Assembly: GCA_916610825.1 (NCBI GenBank) | Contig: OU744453.1 | Span: 3,664,724 to 3,728,723, forward strand | Origin: Haliclystus octoradiatus | Lineage: Eukaryota; Cnidaria; Staurozoa; Stauromedusae; Haliclystidae | Length of the DNA: 64,000 nt | Direction of reading: 5' to 3' | Shown here: positions 33,990 to 45,220 of the stretch, in pieces | Layout of the letters: every line of letters starts with the position of its first letter | Position numbering within the stretch: position 1 is the first letter of the stretch | Position numbers and translations under genes: made by a program | Notes under the pieces: model-generated | The model's database searches: none | The model's input: only the letters and a program-made list of their open reading frames with translations | What the model was told of the DNA's origin: nothing

Positions 33990-35477
33990 CGCTAGTTTCT
34001 TGTTGTCCTCATTATATTCAATAGTGCATAATTATTGTACGGAAAAGTACAGAAAGTCTTCCGGAATAGTCCATTCATGCAGCTAATCCAGTTTTGGTTT
34101 TCTGCTTGTAGTTTTATATAGATTTAACTGTACATCTAATTATTCTATACATTGCTAATTTATATATTGCTAATCATCAGAATTGTATATATCAAGCCTC
34201 GTTTATTCGGCCTCTCTTTAAATTAGCGAACAAGGCCTGATGCCTTGGATATATGGTGAGATCCTTTATGTCCGTGTTTGGAACTAGACATATATCTTAA
34301 AACCAATATTATATTTTCATTACGGTTTTCACGCGGATTAAATGAGCGTCGTATAGCCTATTCTGAATTATTTACATTATTAGTTATTCTGTTTTTTGAT
34401 TATTGGAATTACATGACAATTTACGATTTCTTTGATTTATCGATTTGTTAGTTTCTTCGAATTACATCTTACACTGCTATATCATACTCCACGCTCTGTT
34501 AAATGTTCATCCAGTTGAATTGATTTTCTGTGGAAAAGGTGCTTATTAAAATATGGGCTTTTTTACAATGAGGTTTTGTACCTTGGCCTGCTAGTTTGAA
34601 ATAAACTGTAGACTGTAACATATATTTCTGAGGATTGAGGAGCTTCCAGCTGAAACTTTCCAACATTATTGCTTAAAATTGTCTACCCCAATTCTTTATC
34701 ATGAAAACACTTTATTTCATTTTATGAAATGAATTATTGTATCATTTTTTTTGTATATAACGTCCTTCTGCGTTTGGATGTTAAAAAATCCGTCAAAATG
34801 ATTGCTAATTCTGCAAAACAGAAGATGCTAATTCTCCAAAACAGAAGATTCTTAATGCTGCTTGCCTAGAAAATGAGACAGTGGCGACAAACATGGCCTA
34901 CACAACAGCAACGAGGCAAACGATACCACTTAATTTCCAAATTCCAAGGTCCAAACTGGCGATTTGCTCGAGTGTCTTTGAGACCAGCAACTGTTGCAGC
35001 GTGAACCAAAAAGTGAAAAGCAAACAGTATAGATAGACGGAAAAAATATTTATGACTAAAATCGTAGTTGGATCGATCTCTCCCGATTTGAAAGCAACCG
35101 AAATTAAGTAAAAGGTAGGGAACGAAAGCCAGATACCTTTGAACCCGAAGACTGGACAAATGTGCTCAACTCCATGCCTGAGTAACAGGAAATCACAGAT
35201 ACTGAATGGATTAATCATCAACATCTATATATGGCATCAAACAACGCAGAAATGCAAACGCTTCTAAAAATGCAAGACAGAAAATTACCACTGTGTATCA
35301 TCATCGAATCGTAGGAAATTGAAAATAAATGACATCCAATTAATGCAAATTACTACACTGATTCATGAAAATACGTCATCCCCGTTCAATCGAAATTTGA
35401 CCCGAATTTGGCTTCATATTCTCGGAACTGAATTGTGGATTTTGATAATGATCTTCGGAAGGACCGGTATAGATGTA
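33990..35477. other. Intergenic stretch before the satellite
   Basis: Two overlapping minus-strand ORFs (about 34866-35224) have hydrophobic composition but no recognised family, so they are not called. Nothing else is supported. Confidence 0.4.
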
Positions 35478-38400
35478 CAAGTATATAGAAATATTGAGCT
35501 ATAGAAATATAGAAATATAGAAATATAGAAATATAGAAATATAGAAATATAGAAATATAGAAATATAGAAATATAGAAATATATAAATATATAAATATAG
35601 AAATATAGAAATATAGAAATATAGAAATATAGAAATATAGAAATATAGAAATATAGAAATATAGAAATATAGAAATATAGAAATAATATAGAAATTTAGA
35701 AATATAGAAATTTAGAAATATAGAAATAAGGAAATATAGAAATATAGAAATATAGAAATATAGAAATATAGAAATATAGAAATATAGAAATATAGAAATA
35801 TAGAAATATAGGAAATATAGAAATAATATAGAAATTTAGAAATATAGAAATTTAGAAATATAGAAATATAGAAATATAGAAATATAGAAATATAGAAATA
35901 TAGAAATATAGAAATATAGAAATATAGAAATATAGAAATATAGAAATATAGAAATATAGAAATATAGGAAATATAGAAATAAAATAGAAATTTAGAAATA
36001 TAGAAATTTAGAAATATAGAAATAGAGAAATAATATAGAAATTTAGAAATATAGAAATTTAGAAATATAGAAATAAGGAAATATAGAAATATAGAAATAT
36101 AGAAATATAGAAATATAGAAATATAGAAATATAGAAATATAGAAATAATATAGAAATTTAGAAATATAGAAATTTAGAAATATAGAAATATAGAAATATA
36201 GAAATATAGAAATAAAGAAATATAGAAATATAGAAATTTAGAAATATAGAAATATAGAAATATAGAAATATAGAAATATAGGAAATATAGAAATATAGAA
36301 ATATAGAAATATAGAAATATAGAAATATAGAAATTTAGAAATATAGAAATATAGAAATATAAAAATATAGAAATATAGAAATATAAAAATATAGAAATAT
36401 AGAAATATAGAAATAATATAGAAATTTAGAAATATAGAAATTTAGAAATATAGAAATAAGGAAATATAGAAATATAGAAATATAGAAATATAGAAATAAT
36501 ATAGAAATATAGAAATATAGAAATTTAGAAATATAGAAATATAGAAATATAGAAATATAGAAATATAGAAATATAGAAATATAGAAATATAGAAATATAG
36601 AAATAATATAGAAATTTAGAAATATAGAAATTTAGAAATATAGAAATAAGGAAATATAGAAATATAGAAATATAGAAATAATATATAGAAATATAGAAAT
36701 ATAGAAATATAGAAATATATATATAGAAATATAGAAATATAGAAATATAGAAATATAGAAATATAGAAATATATATAATATAGAAATATAAATATAGAAA
36801 TATAGAAATAATATATAGAAATATAGAAATATAGAAATATAGAAATATAGAAATATAGAAATATAGAAATATAGAAATATAAAAATATAGAAATATAGAA
36901 ATATAAAAATATAGAAATATAGAAATATAGAAATATAGAAATATAGAAATATAGAAATATAGAAATATAGAAATATAGAAATATAGAAATTTAGAAATAT
37001 AGAAATATAGAAATATAAAAATATAGAAATATAAAAATATAGAAATATAGAAATATAGAAATATAGAAATTTAGAAATATAGAAATATAGAAATATAGAA
37101 ATATAGAAATATAGAAATATAGAAATATAGAAATTTAGAAATATAGAAATATAGAAATATAAAAATATAGAAATATAGAAATATAGAAATATAGAAATAT
37201 AGAAATAATATAGAAATTTAGAAATATAGAAATTTAGAAATATAGAAATAAGGAAATATAGAAATATAGAAATATAGAAATAATATATAGAAATATAGAA
37301 ATATAGAAATATAGAAATATAGAAATATAGAAATATAGAAATATAGAAATATAGAAATAATATAGAAATATAGAAATATAGAAATATAGAAATAATATAT
37401 AGAAATATAGAAATATAGAAATATAGAAATATAGAAATAGAGAAATATAGAAATATAGAAATATAGAAATATAGAAATATAGAAATATAGAAATATAGAA
37501 ATAATATATAGAAATATAGAAATATAGAAATATAGAAATATAGAAATATAGAAATATAGAAATATAGAAATATAGAAATATAGAAATATAGAAATTTAGA
37601 AATATAGAAATATAGAAATATAAAAATATAGAAATATAAAAATATAGAAATATAGAAATATAGAAATATAGAAATTTAGAAATATAGAAATTTAGAAATA
37701 TAGAAATATAGAAATATAGAAATATAGAAATATAGAAATATAGAAATATAGAAATTTAGAAATATAGAAATATAGAAATATAAAAATATAGAAATATAGA
37801 AATATAGAAATATAGAAATATAGAAATAATATAGAAATTTAGAAATATAGAAATTTAGAAATATAGAAATAAGGAAATATAGAAATATAGAAATATAGAA
37901 ATAATATATAGAAATATAGAAATATAGAAATATAGAAATATACAAATATAGAAATATAGAAATATAGAAATATAGAAAATTAGAAATATAGAAATATAGA
38001 AATATAGAAATATAGAAATATAGAAATATAGAAATATAGAAAAATAGAAATATAGAAATAGAGAAATAATATAGAAATAATATAGAAATTTAGAATTATA
38101 GAAATATAGAAATATAGAAATATAGAAATATAGAAATATAGAAATATAGAAATATAGAAATATAGAAATATAGAAATATAGAAATATAGAAATATAGAAA
38201 TATAGAAATATAGAAATAATATAGAAATAAAGAAAAATAGAAAATTAGAAATATAGAAATATAGAAATATAGAAATATAGAAATATAGAAATATAGGAAA
38301 TATAGAAATATAGAAATATAGAAATAATATAGAAATAATATAGAAATATAGAAATATAGAAATTTAGAAATATAGAAATATAGAAATATAGAAATATAGA

Positions 38401-39612
38401 AATATAGAAATATAGAAATATAGAAATTTAGAAATATAGAAATATAGAAATATAAAAATATAGAAATATAGAAATATAGAAATATAGAAATATAGAAATA
38501 ATATAGAAATTTAGAAATATAGAAATTTAGAAATATAGAAATAAGGAAATATAGAAATATAGAAATATAGAAATAATATATAGAAATATAGAAATATAGA
38601 AATATAGAAATATAGAAATATAGAAATATAGAAATATAGAAATATAGAAATATAGAAATATAGAAATATAGAAATATAGAAATATAGAAATATAGAAATA
38701 TAGAAATATAGAAATATAGAAATATAGAAATATAGAAATATAGAAATATAGAAATAATATAGAAATAAAGAAAAATAGAAAATTAGAAATATAGAAATAT
38801 AGAAATATAGAAATATAGAAATATAGAAATATAGAAATATAGAAATATAGAAATATAGAAATATAGGAAATATAGAAATATAAAAATATAGAAATATAAA
38901 AATATAGAAATATAGAAATATAGAAATATAGAAATTTAGAAATATAGAAATAAGGAAATATAGAAATATAGAAATATAGAAATATAGAAATATAGAAATA
39001 TAGAAATATAGAAATATAGAAATATAGAATTATAGAAATATAGAAATAATATAGAAATTTAGAAATATAGAAATTTAGAAATATAGAAATATAGAAATAA
39101 TATAGAAAATTAGAAATATAGAAATTTAGAAATATAGAAATATAGAAATATAGAAATATAGAAATAATATAGAAATATAGAAATATAGAAATATAGAAAT
39201 ATAGAAATATAGAAATATAGAAATATAGAAATATAGAAATATAGAAATATAGAAATATAGAAATATAGAAATATAGAAATATAGAAATAATATAGAAATA
39301 TAGAAATATAGAAATATAGAAATATAGAAATATAGAAATATAGAAATACAGAAATATAGAAATATAGAAATATAGAAATATAGAAATATAGAAATATAGA
39401 AATATAGAAATATAGAAATATAGAAATATAGAAATATAGAAATATAGAAATATAGAAATATAGAAATATAGAAAAATAGAAATATAGAAATAGAGAAATA
39501 ATATAGAAATAATATAGAAATTTAGAATTATAGAAATATAGAAATATAGAAATATAGAAATATAGAAATAATATAGAAAATTAGAAATTTAGAAATTTAG
39601 AAATATAGAAAT
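35478..39612 (+). repeat. 4.1-kb ATAGAAAT satellite with higher-order pattern
   Basis: Period 8 (ATAGAAAT). Variant units ATTTAGAA, AATATAG (+3-4 bp), AAGGAAAT and AAAAATAT recur in a fixed order, e.g. around 36045, 36415, 36600, 37205, 37825 and 38495. This gives higher-order blocks. The plus strand is almost free of C. ORFs in it are artefacts. Confidence 0.97.
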
Positions 39613-40225
39613 AACTTATCAACAAACAGTAAATATTATTAATGTAGAGATAAAGATTATCGAAATTATCAGGTATATCTATAAAGTAGAAAGCAGACGA
39701 TGAAGCTGAGATAATGCAGGTATTACTCTGATCTTAATGTTAGTGCTTGTGAGATCAGCAGAAGTAATTAAGAATGAATTCTGAGCTCTTGGCAAGCATA
39801 TAAGCAGAGATATCACAGTCACGATGGAAACGTGATCATATTATTAATCCTTGATTAAACTAGATATATTGCATGAGTTTTTACAGGCTTTGAATACGTT
39901 CTTACTTAAATGATTTTCATAGTTATAGCAATATGCATAATCTAAAAGAACCAATGAAAATGTTAAATATGATTCGACCTTTTCCATGTTGTTTTAATAA
40001 ACACCGCGTTTTTACTTAACCTTGCCACCTGCTTCATTTTGCGACTTTCCCACTATATGCAAGCCACTGTTCGATTGATATAGAAGTACTTTTACAATAA
40101 TATTGTAATGGATTGTTTTACTTTAACAAGGCTACAATATAAAACAGAAGGAGCGTGTTAATTATTAAAACTGGAATATTCTTGTAGATACGTGTTGTAT
40201 ACTGTCCTGAAATTTGAATTTTAAA
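39613..40225. other. Spacer and putative promoter of the orphan gene
   Basis: No gene was seen. The 3' part should hold the promoter of the ORF at 40226; no clear TATA box was identified. Confidence 0.4.
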
Positions 40226-41368
40226 ATGTTAATGAGAAGCAGCATATTCGTGGCTTGTTCAAGATGTATTTTATATTTATATGCCTCGATTTACTGTCAA
40301 ATTTATGGTATTTTTGGTAATGAATTTAGTTCTTCTACTGAAGATTTATCTTCAGCGTCAAGCACACAATATCCGGAATCTACAAATTACTTTATTGCCT
40401 ATGAAAGAGCTAGACCATTAATTCTTGGAGAAGATGAATACAAAAATACTTTATTTGTTCGACAATACGCTCAACATGTTGATGGGGAAACTATAAATGA
40501 TATTTTCAACTCTGTTTTATTATCAATTACAAAATATAGTTCTATATTAAGAATAACACAAGATTTGAAAATATGGCTATTAAATTCTCAACATTCACGT
40601 TCTATCTGGCCTCGTTTAACAGAAGAAACAAAACGGTTAATGAACGAGACAGCTAACCAAGATGAATTAATCAAAATGGTAGTAAGCTTAGAAAGATTAT
40701 CAAGGCATTTTAGCTTGTGTGATAAATCATCAGAAATACCAAACAAATTATCTTGTTTTAGTCAATTAATTAATGATACGATGGAACATAATCATTATTT
40801 TCAATTTCAAAATGATATTTATAAATTTTCATATTGGTTTGTATATAAGTTGATTGTTTTAGAATTTATAAGGTTATATGATCTACAATCTACAAATAAT
40901 AAACAATTCAATATTAAAGCAAAAGAATTATTAAAATATCAAATTTTAAATTTTCAAAACGAATTTGAAAATGGTACGAAAGAGCTATACAATTGGAGAG
41001 AAAACAAAATCGGAAAGTTAGAGATTTGTAGAAGTGAAGTTGTCTTTGGTGAAAGTTTTACCAAAGAATGTTGCAATTATAAAAACAAGTACAAATTACG
41101 AAAACTTATACATCGTGCGAAAGAAACAAAACTTTTTGTTAAAGGACATTTAAAAACAAGATTTTATGATCATTTATTAGGTAAAGAAATATTAATTAAT
41201 GAAGTTGAATTATCGATTGGCGATGAACAAAATCTAGCTGATGAATTAATAGACATAGGAGTAAAAAGTAAGAAACTATATATCCAGCAAATTAAAAAAT
41301 CAATTAAAAATTATTGGCCAAGGAGAGGTGGGATGTTATTGAAAGCGTTAGAACATTTTTTGGATTGA
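40226..41368 (+). CDS. Orphan secreted protein, single exon
   Basis: 380 aa from ATG 40226. Residues 1-25 form a plausible signal peptide (RSSIFVACSRCILYLYASIY). A Ser/Thr-rich linker with acidic residues follows, then about 330 residues that look mainly helical, rich in Leu/Lys/Glu, with few cysteines (a pair in ECCNYK near residue 285). It ends in a basic stretch (KSIKNYWPRRGG). No family, repeat or catalytic motif was recognised. Codon use is typical AT-rich and the frame has no interruption over 1.1 kb, which supports a real gene. An ER-lumen or extracellular location is inferred from the leader only. Confidence 0.7.
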   Translation: MLMRSSIFVACSRCILYLYASIYCQIYGIFGNEFSSSTEDLSSASSTQYPESTNYFIAYERARPLILGEDEYKNTLFVRQYAQHVDGETINDIFNSVLLSITKYSSILRITQDLKIWLLNSQHSRSIWPRLTEETKRLMNETANQDELIKMVVSLERLSRHFSLCDKSSEIPNKLSCFSQLINDTMEHNHYFQFQNDIYKFSYWFVYKLIVLEFIRLYDLQSTNNKQFNIKAKELLKYQILNFQNEFENGTKELYNWRENKIGKLEICRSEVVFGESFTKECCNYKNKYKLRKLIHRAKETKLFVKGHLKTRFYDHLLGKEILINEVELSIGDEQNLADELIDIGVKSKKLYIQQIKKSIKNYWPRRGGMLLKALEHFLD

Positions 41369-41463
41369 AATAAAATTTGGAGAAATTTCATTGTTGTCTT
41401 TTAGAGCATTTTTTTTCATCTCGGTTAATAATAATAATGATAAAACATTGCTATATAAAAAAT

Positions 41464-41844
41464 TGGGAGGATTAGCTCAGATGGCAGAGCAACCGAACTT
41501 CTGATCGGATCATATCTGATCGACTGTGGTTCAAATCCCTCGAAGGTCAACTCCGCCTTGACTTTATCTAAAACATCAAATGAGTATCATCTAAGGATGG
41601 AGGATGGAATGGTCAAGAGGGAATTGCATTGTGAGTAGCTGCGGCACATCGTTGCGCATTGACAATCGAGACCTATCTGGCATGAAATCTGTTGAAATTG
41701 ATCTGCAGTGTCGCTGCTGAGATCAACAAAGAGCTTTTAGAATCATTGCTCTAAGCGAAAAAAGCCACTTTTCTAGAAATAGAGGAGTCGTATGGGTGCC
41801 TTTGGTAGGGTGACACCGTCTACATTACTACTATACTTACTTTA
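41464..41844 (+). mobile_element. tRNA-derived SINE, copy 2 (with target duplication)
   Basis: A 13-bp near-identical flank is at 41451-41463 (CTATATAAAAAAT) and 41845-41857 (CTATATACAAAAT). A box TTAGCTCAGATGG; B box TGGTTCAAATCCC. The body matches 15724-16095. The tail is ACTATACTTACTTTA. Confidence 0.85.
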
Positions 41845-41908
41845 CTATATACAAAATATGTACATCTTAATGAATAATATAAAACTAATTAAAAGCGACC
41901 ATATATAT

Positions 41909-42115
41909 TTATAAAATTGAAGGAAGGCTAAAACTGATCTTCTTGCATTTTTTGGATATAAGTCCAGCGTCAAGCAACCACTCGTCAAACTCCGTGTCTG
42001 GGAGACTACAATCATGTAATGTTTTGCAATATTTACTTGATTTAAATATATATTCATCATAATCTTCAAATTGTTCTGATAGCTGTTTTGCGAGGGGGAA
42101 GTAGCAGAGCCACAT
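41909..42115 (-). pseudogene. Unidentified coding fragment
   Basis: 68 codons with protein-like composition (KQLSEQFEDYDEYIFKSS, then LPDTEFDEWLLDAGLISKK). There is no recognised family and no partner exon was found. It lies between the SINE and an LTR-like sequence, so it may be the stub of a disrupted gene or element. Confidence 0.25.
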
Positions 42116-42165
42116 TTCCAGAAAACGTGATATCCAACAAATAAATAAACCAATTGATTAACGGG

Positions 42166-42341
42166 TGTAATGGTTTATATATATTGTAACTTCCGTTTGT
42201 ATCAGTCTTTCTCTACATGTAAATAATCATTGTAATATGTAATCGCCCTCTTTCTATGTCAACCTATTTCTTTCTATTTCTGTAGAGTCAAAGTGTAATA
42301 AATACATTCTCATACAAAACTCTACATTGGCGACACCGACG
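42166..42341 (+). mobile_element. LTR-like end plus primer-binding-site-like sequence
   Basis: About 160 bp starts TGTAATGG, contains AATAAA (about 42295) and ends CTCTACA. TTGGCGACACCGACGG follows immediately, which resembles the primer-binding site of Gypsy-type elements. No gag or pol follows, so it would be a truncated remnant. Confidence 0.4.
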
Positions 42342-42599
42342 GAAATTTCATGAATATAAAAAGAAAACTTCATTGGAAGCACTTTGCATACATTTTATTT
42401 AATCACTGTTTTGTGTCATGGAGTAGATAAAACACATGAAGTAATCCCTCTATATATATTGACTATTAGGACACAGCTTTCTGTATTCTATAGGGCTGCT
42501 TTGTAGCTACTCTCAGATAATGCTTCTTTCCATTATTGATGAAAAAAACTTTAGATGATGTAACTACAATATGTATAACATGATTAGGGTCAATGTGAG

Positions 42600-42770
42600 G
42601 GAGAGGGAGGGGGAGGGAGGGGAGGAACTCTGAGTCATTGACGGAGGGGTGCTGCTATTTTGGAAAAATGTGAAGTACCCGAGATACCCAAATTGTTTAT
42701 ATGGTATATGGACCCAAAAATGTGGCACGTCCCCGTATAGCATCAGTATGGGAGTTACCCTCCCCGGGCT
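42600..42770. mobile_element. Internally deleted TIR element copy
   Basis: Left GGGAGGGGAGGAACTCTGAG; right GTGGCACGTCCCCGTATAGC and GGGAGTTACCCTCCCCGGG. It keeps only the end regions of the 27.2-kb element. Confidence 0.6.
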
Positions 42771-42994
42771 CTTTTCGTATCATGTTCGTATTCTCATGAA
42801 AAGCTTTATCTATATTTTCACAGTATTCCTATCACATTGCATATGAAACAAACAATAGCGTAAATAGACAAGTTACAATCACACCATCCCTCGTAATCAC
42901 GAAGGGTTATCGAAAATTAAAAAGTGTCATAAATCAATCCTCACAGACATTTCATAATCAATCATAATTTATACATTTTCTCATAAATTACTTC

Positions 42995-44417
42995 TTATTC
43001 GTCGTCAATATTAGTTGGTACTGATTTTATCTTAAAGCAAAGTATGGTACATAATAAAGCTGTAATTGCTAACACAAGCAACGCTAATATTGGATTATAT
43101 ACAGCTAATACTTGTGCTATTGTAGGACCGATAATAGCACCTATTTTATAAGCCATACTAACAAGGCCTGATACTGTACCACGCAGGTTAGTCCTATACA
43201 TTAGGGTAGTATAGTGAAAACTGATGTAATAGTTGCTGCAAGTGTCAATCGTAGAATACCTAAACGTATAGAATATATGTAACCAGTTTTCATTAATGAA
43301 AGAAAAGTTATACTTGATATTAATGATAGTATTATCAAAGGCGTTTGTATTCTGTAAAATCGTTTGAATTTCCCTATAAAACAAGCTAGTATTGATCCAC
43401 TTAGCGAACCGAGAGAAGATAATAAGATCGTCCTATAATCATTTTCGTTCAATTCATAACACCTCTTGCATTGTACGATCTCTTTTGATATGATTCCATT
43501 GACGTCAATTGTATCACTTAATCCTAAGGCAGCCAAATATAATGAACCATAATAGGTTAATCCAACCCCTAACATTAGAAAGATAACTATCAATGTCTTT
43601 GATTGGTTTTCTTGGGTAAATAGTTTGAGAATACTTCCACGATCTTCATGTTTAGGCAGCGGTATTACAATTCTCCCGCTAGGTAATTGTTTTTTGTTGA
43701 TATTAGCAATTTTTTTGAATACTTTTATCAGACCATCGAAGTCTTTAGCTTCAGCACAGAATTTAGGACTTTTACATATTTTTCTGCTACTAAACATACA
43801 TAGAGCTGATACAGTGGCCATAATTAACGAGAATTCACACCAACCAAGTGCGTCTAGAAACAAAATCGCACAAATTGACGAAAGCATAGCGCCTGAAGAC
43901 CAACCCAAGATGATAAATCCTAGACAGTATCTCGTATTTGTCGGCAAAAATTCAACAGCCACTACAGTAATTTGCAGTTGAACAGCGAGTCCACAACCGC
44001 TTATAAATTGAAACAATAAAATCCAACTAAAACTTATACAAAATGCAATAGATAATGCACCAAATGTTGCTATAAAAATATAGAAAGTAATATGCTTTTT
44101 CTCCGTCCAAAATGATCGGAAATTTGTCCGTAAAAAAGTGAAAATACGATCATACTAAACATAAATATATTATTTAAATGAGATACTTCAACACTGCTCA
44201 AAAATAATTCACATTGAATTAGTGGTGCAATAATACTTATCATAGTAATTTGAATTCCTTCTAACATATATAATAGAAAACAACATAGCAATATGTAATT
44301 CTGGAATTTTCCATGACCAATGTGATTAATTACTTCGTCAATTGTATACAGAATATTTGTGTTGCTACTATCTGTCAGTTCCACTGTGACTACTTCGATC
44401 TTTTGACTGTCCATCAT
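42995..44417 (-). pseudogene. SVOP-like transporter paralogue with two frame breaks
   Basis: It is homologous end to end to the intact gene at 28191-29633: TIDE...GHGKFQ opening, MLEGIQITMIS, GQISDHFGRR, VQCKRCYELN, CFIGKFKRFYRIQ, and ending VPTNIDDE. The frame changes twice: near 44070-44080 in a T run, and near 43200-43206 in a C run. Each is explained by a single missing base in a homopolymer. No other stop was seen. It is either a young pseudogene or an intact gene with assembly errors. MFS transporter as above; substrate unknown. Confidence 0.85.
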
Positions 44418-44429
44418 TATTTTTACCGT

Positions 44430-45220
44430 TCTCCTTTATATAGACAGAAATGAGATCAATCAATTCTCTACAAAATTTAGATGCATTTATCAATGGTCTT
44501 CAGATCCAAAGGGTACAGTAATTAAAATTAGTTAACTTTAATCTCGCTTATCGATAAAAGAATGTAACAATGAAAGTACGCTTGATTGACTAATGGAAAG
44601 AAAATTGTTAGTACAAGGTACAACAAAAATTGCAATAATTCGGATTTGAATAGACCTATTATATCGAAAAATCAATAACATTGTTCAAAGTACATAGTAT
44701 TTGCTAAGAAAGAAGTAGTTTGTTAGTTTTTTAATAAGTCAACAGTTTCTGTTTTGATGCTTTGTCAACAAATCAATGTACAGGCGCATGCGTATAGAGT
44801 CTAGAGATATCTAGCGGAGACGAAGTTATGTATATCATAGAGGCTCTATTCAAGTTCCTATCTTTAAAAACAGAACAAAGTAAAGATTGTACAAGAGTGA
44901 TGTTCTCGAGCAAATTTACTCAAAAAAAGTCTGATTATTTTTGCAGAAAATATCGGGGAAATGTCCCTAGACAGACTGCAGGGAAGCATTTAAGTAATCG
45001 AGAGGGGTTATTACAGCACAATATAGACTACGCTTTTTTTCTGTTTGGAGACTTACACTACGATGTCCCAGCATTTCAGCTTTGTTGACGATATCTCGAG
45101 AAAACTAAAAAAAAATTAAATGAAAAAAAAAAAATGCTTCTAGATTAATTAAAGTGGAATGTATACATTAGAAGTCCTCCCCCGGGTCTGTATAATAACA
45201 CAAATACAACTATAAAATAA
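44430..45220. other. Upstream region of the SVOP paralogue
   Basis: An 86-codon plus-strand ORF (44828-45088) shows no family and ends beside an A-rich run. No supported gene. Confidence 0.4.

Noticed and set aside
34866-35224. Two overlapping minus-strand ORFs of about 100 codons
   Set aside because: No family, no splice support, and the two frames overlap. Composition is compatible with chance or a dead element.
37676-37945. YFYISIFL repeat ORF
   Set aside because: Artefact of the 8-bp satellite lacking stops in one frame.
35478-39612. CRISPR-like regular repeat
   Set aside because: Contiguous octamer satellite without unique spacers, in a eukaryotic genome.
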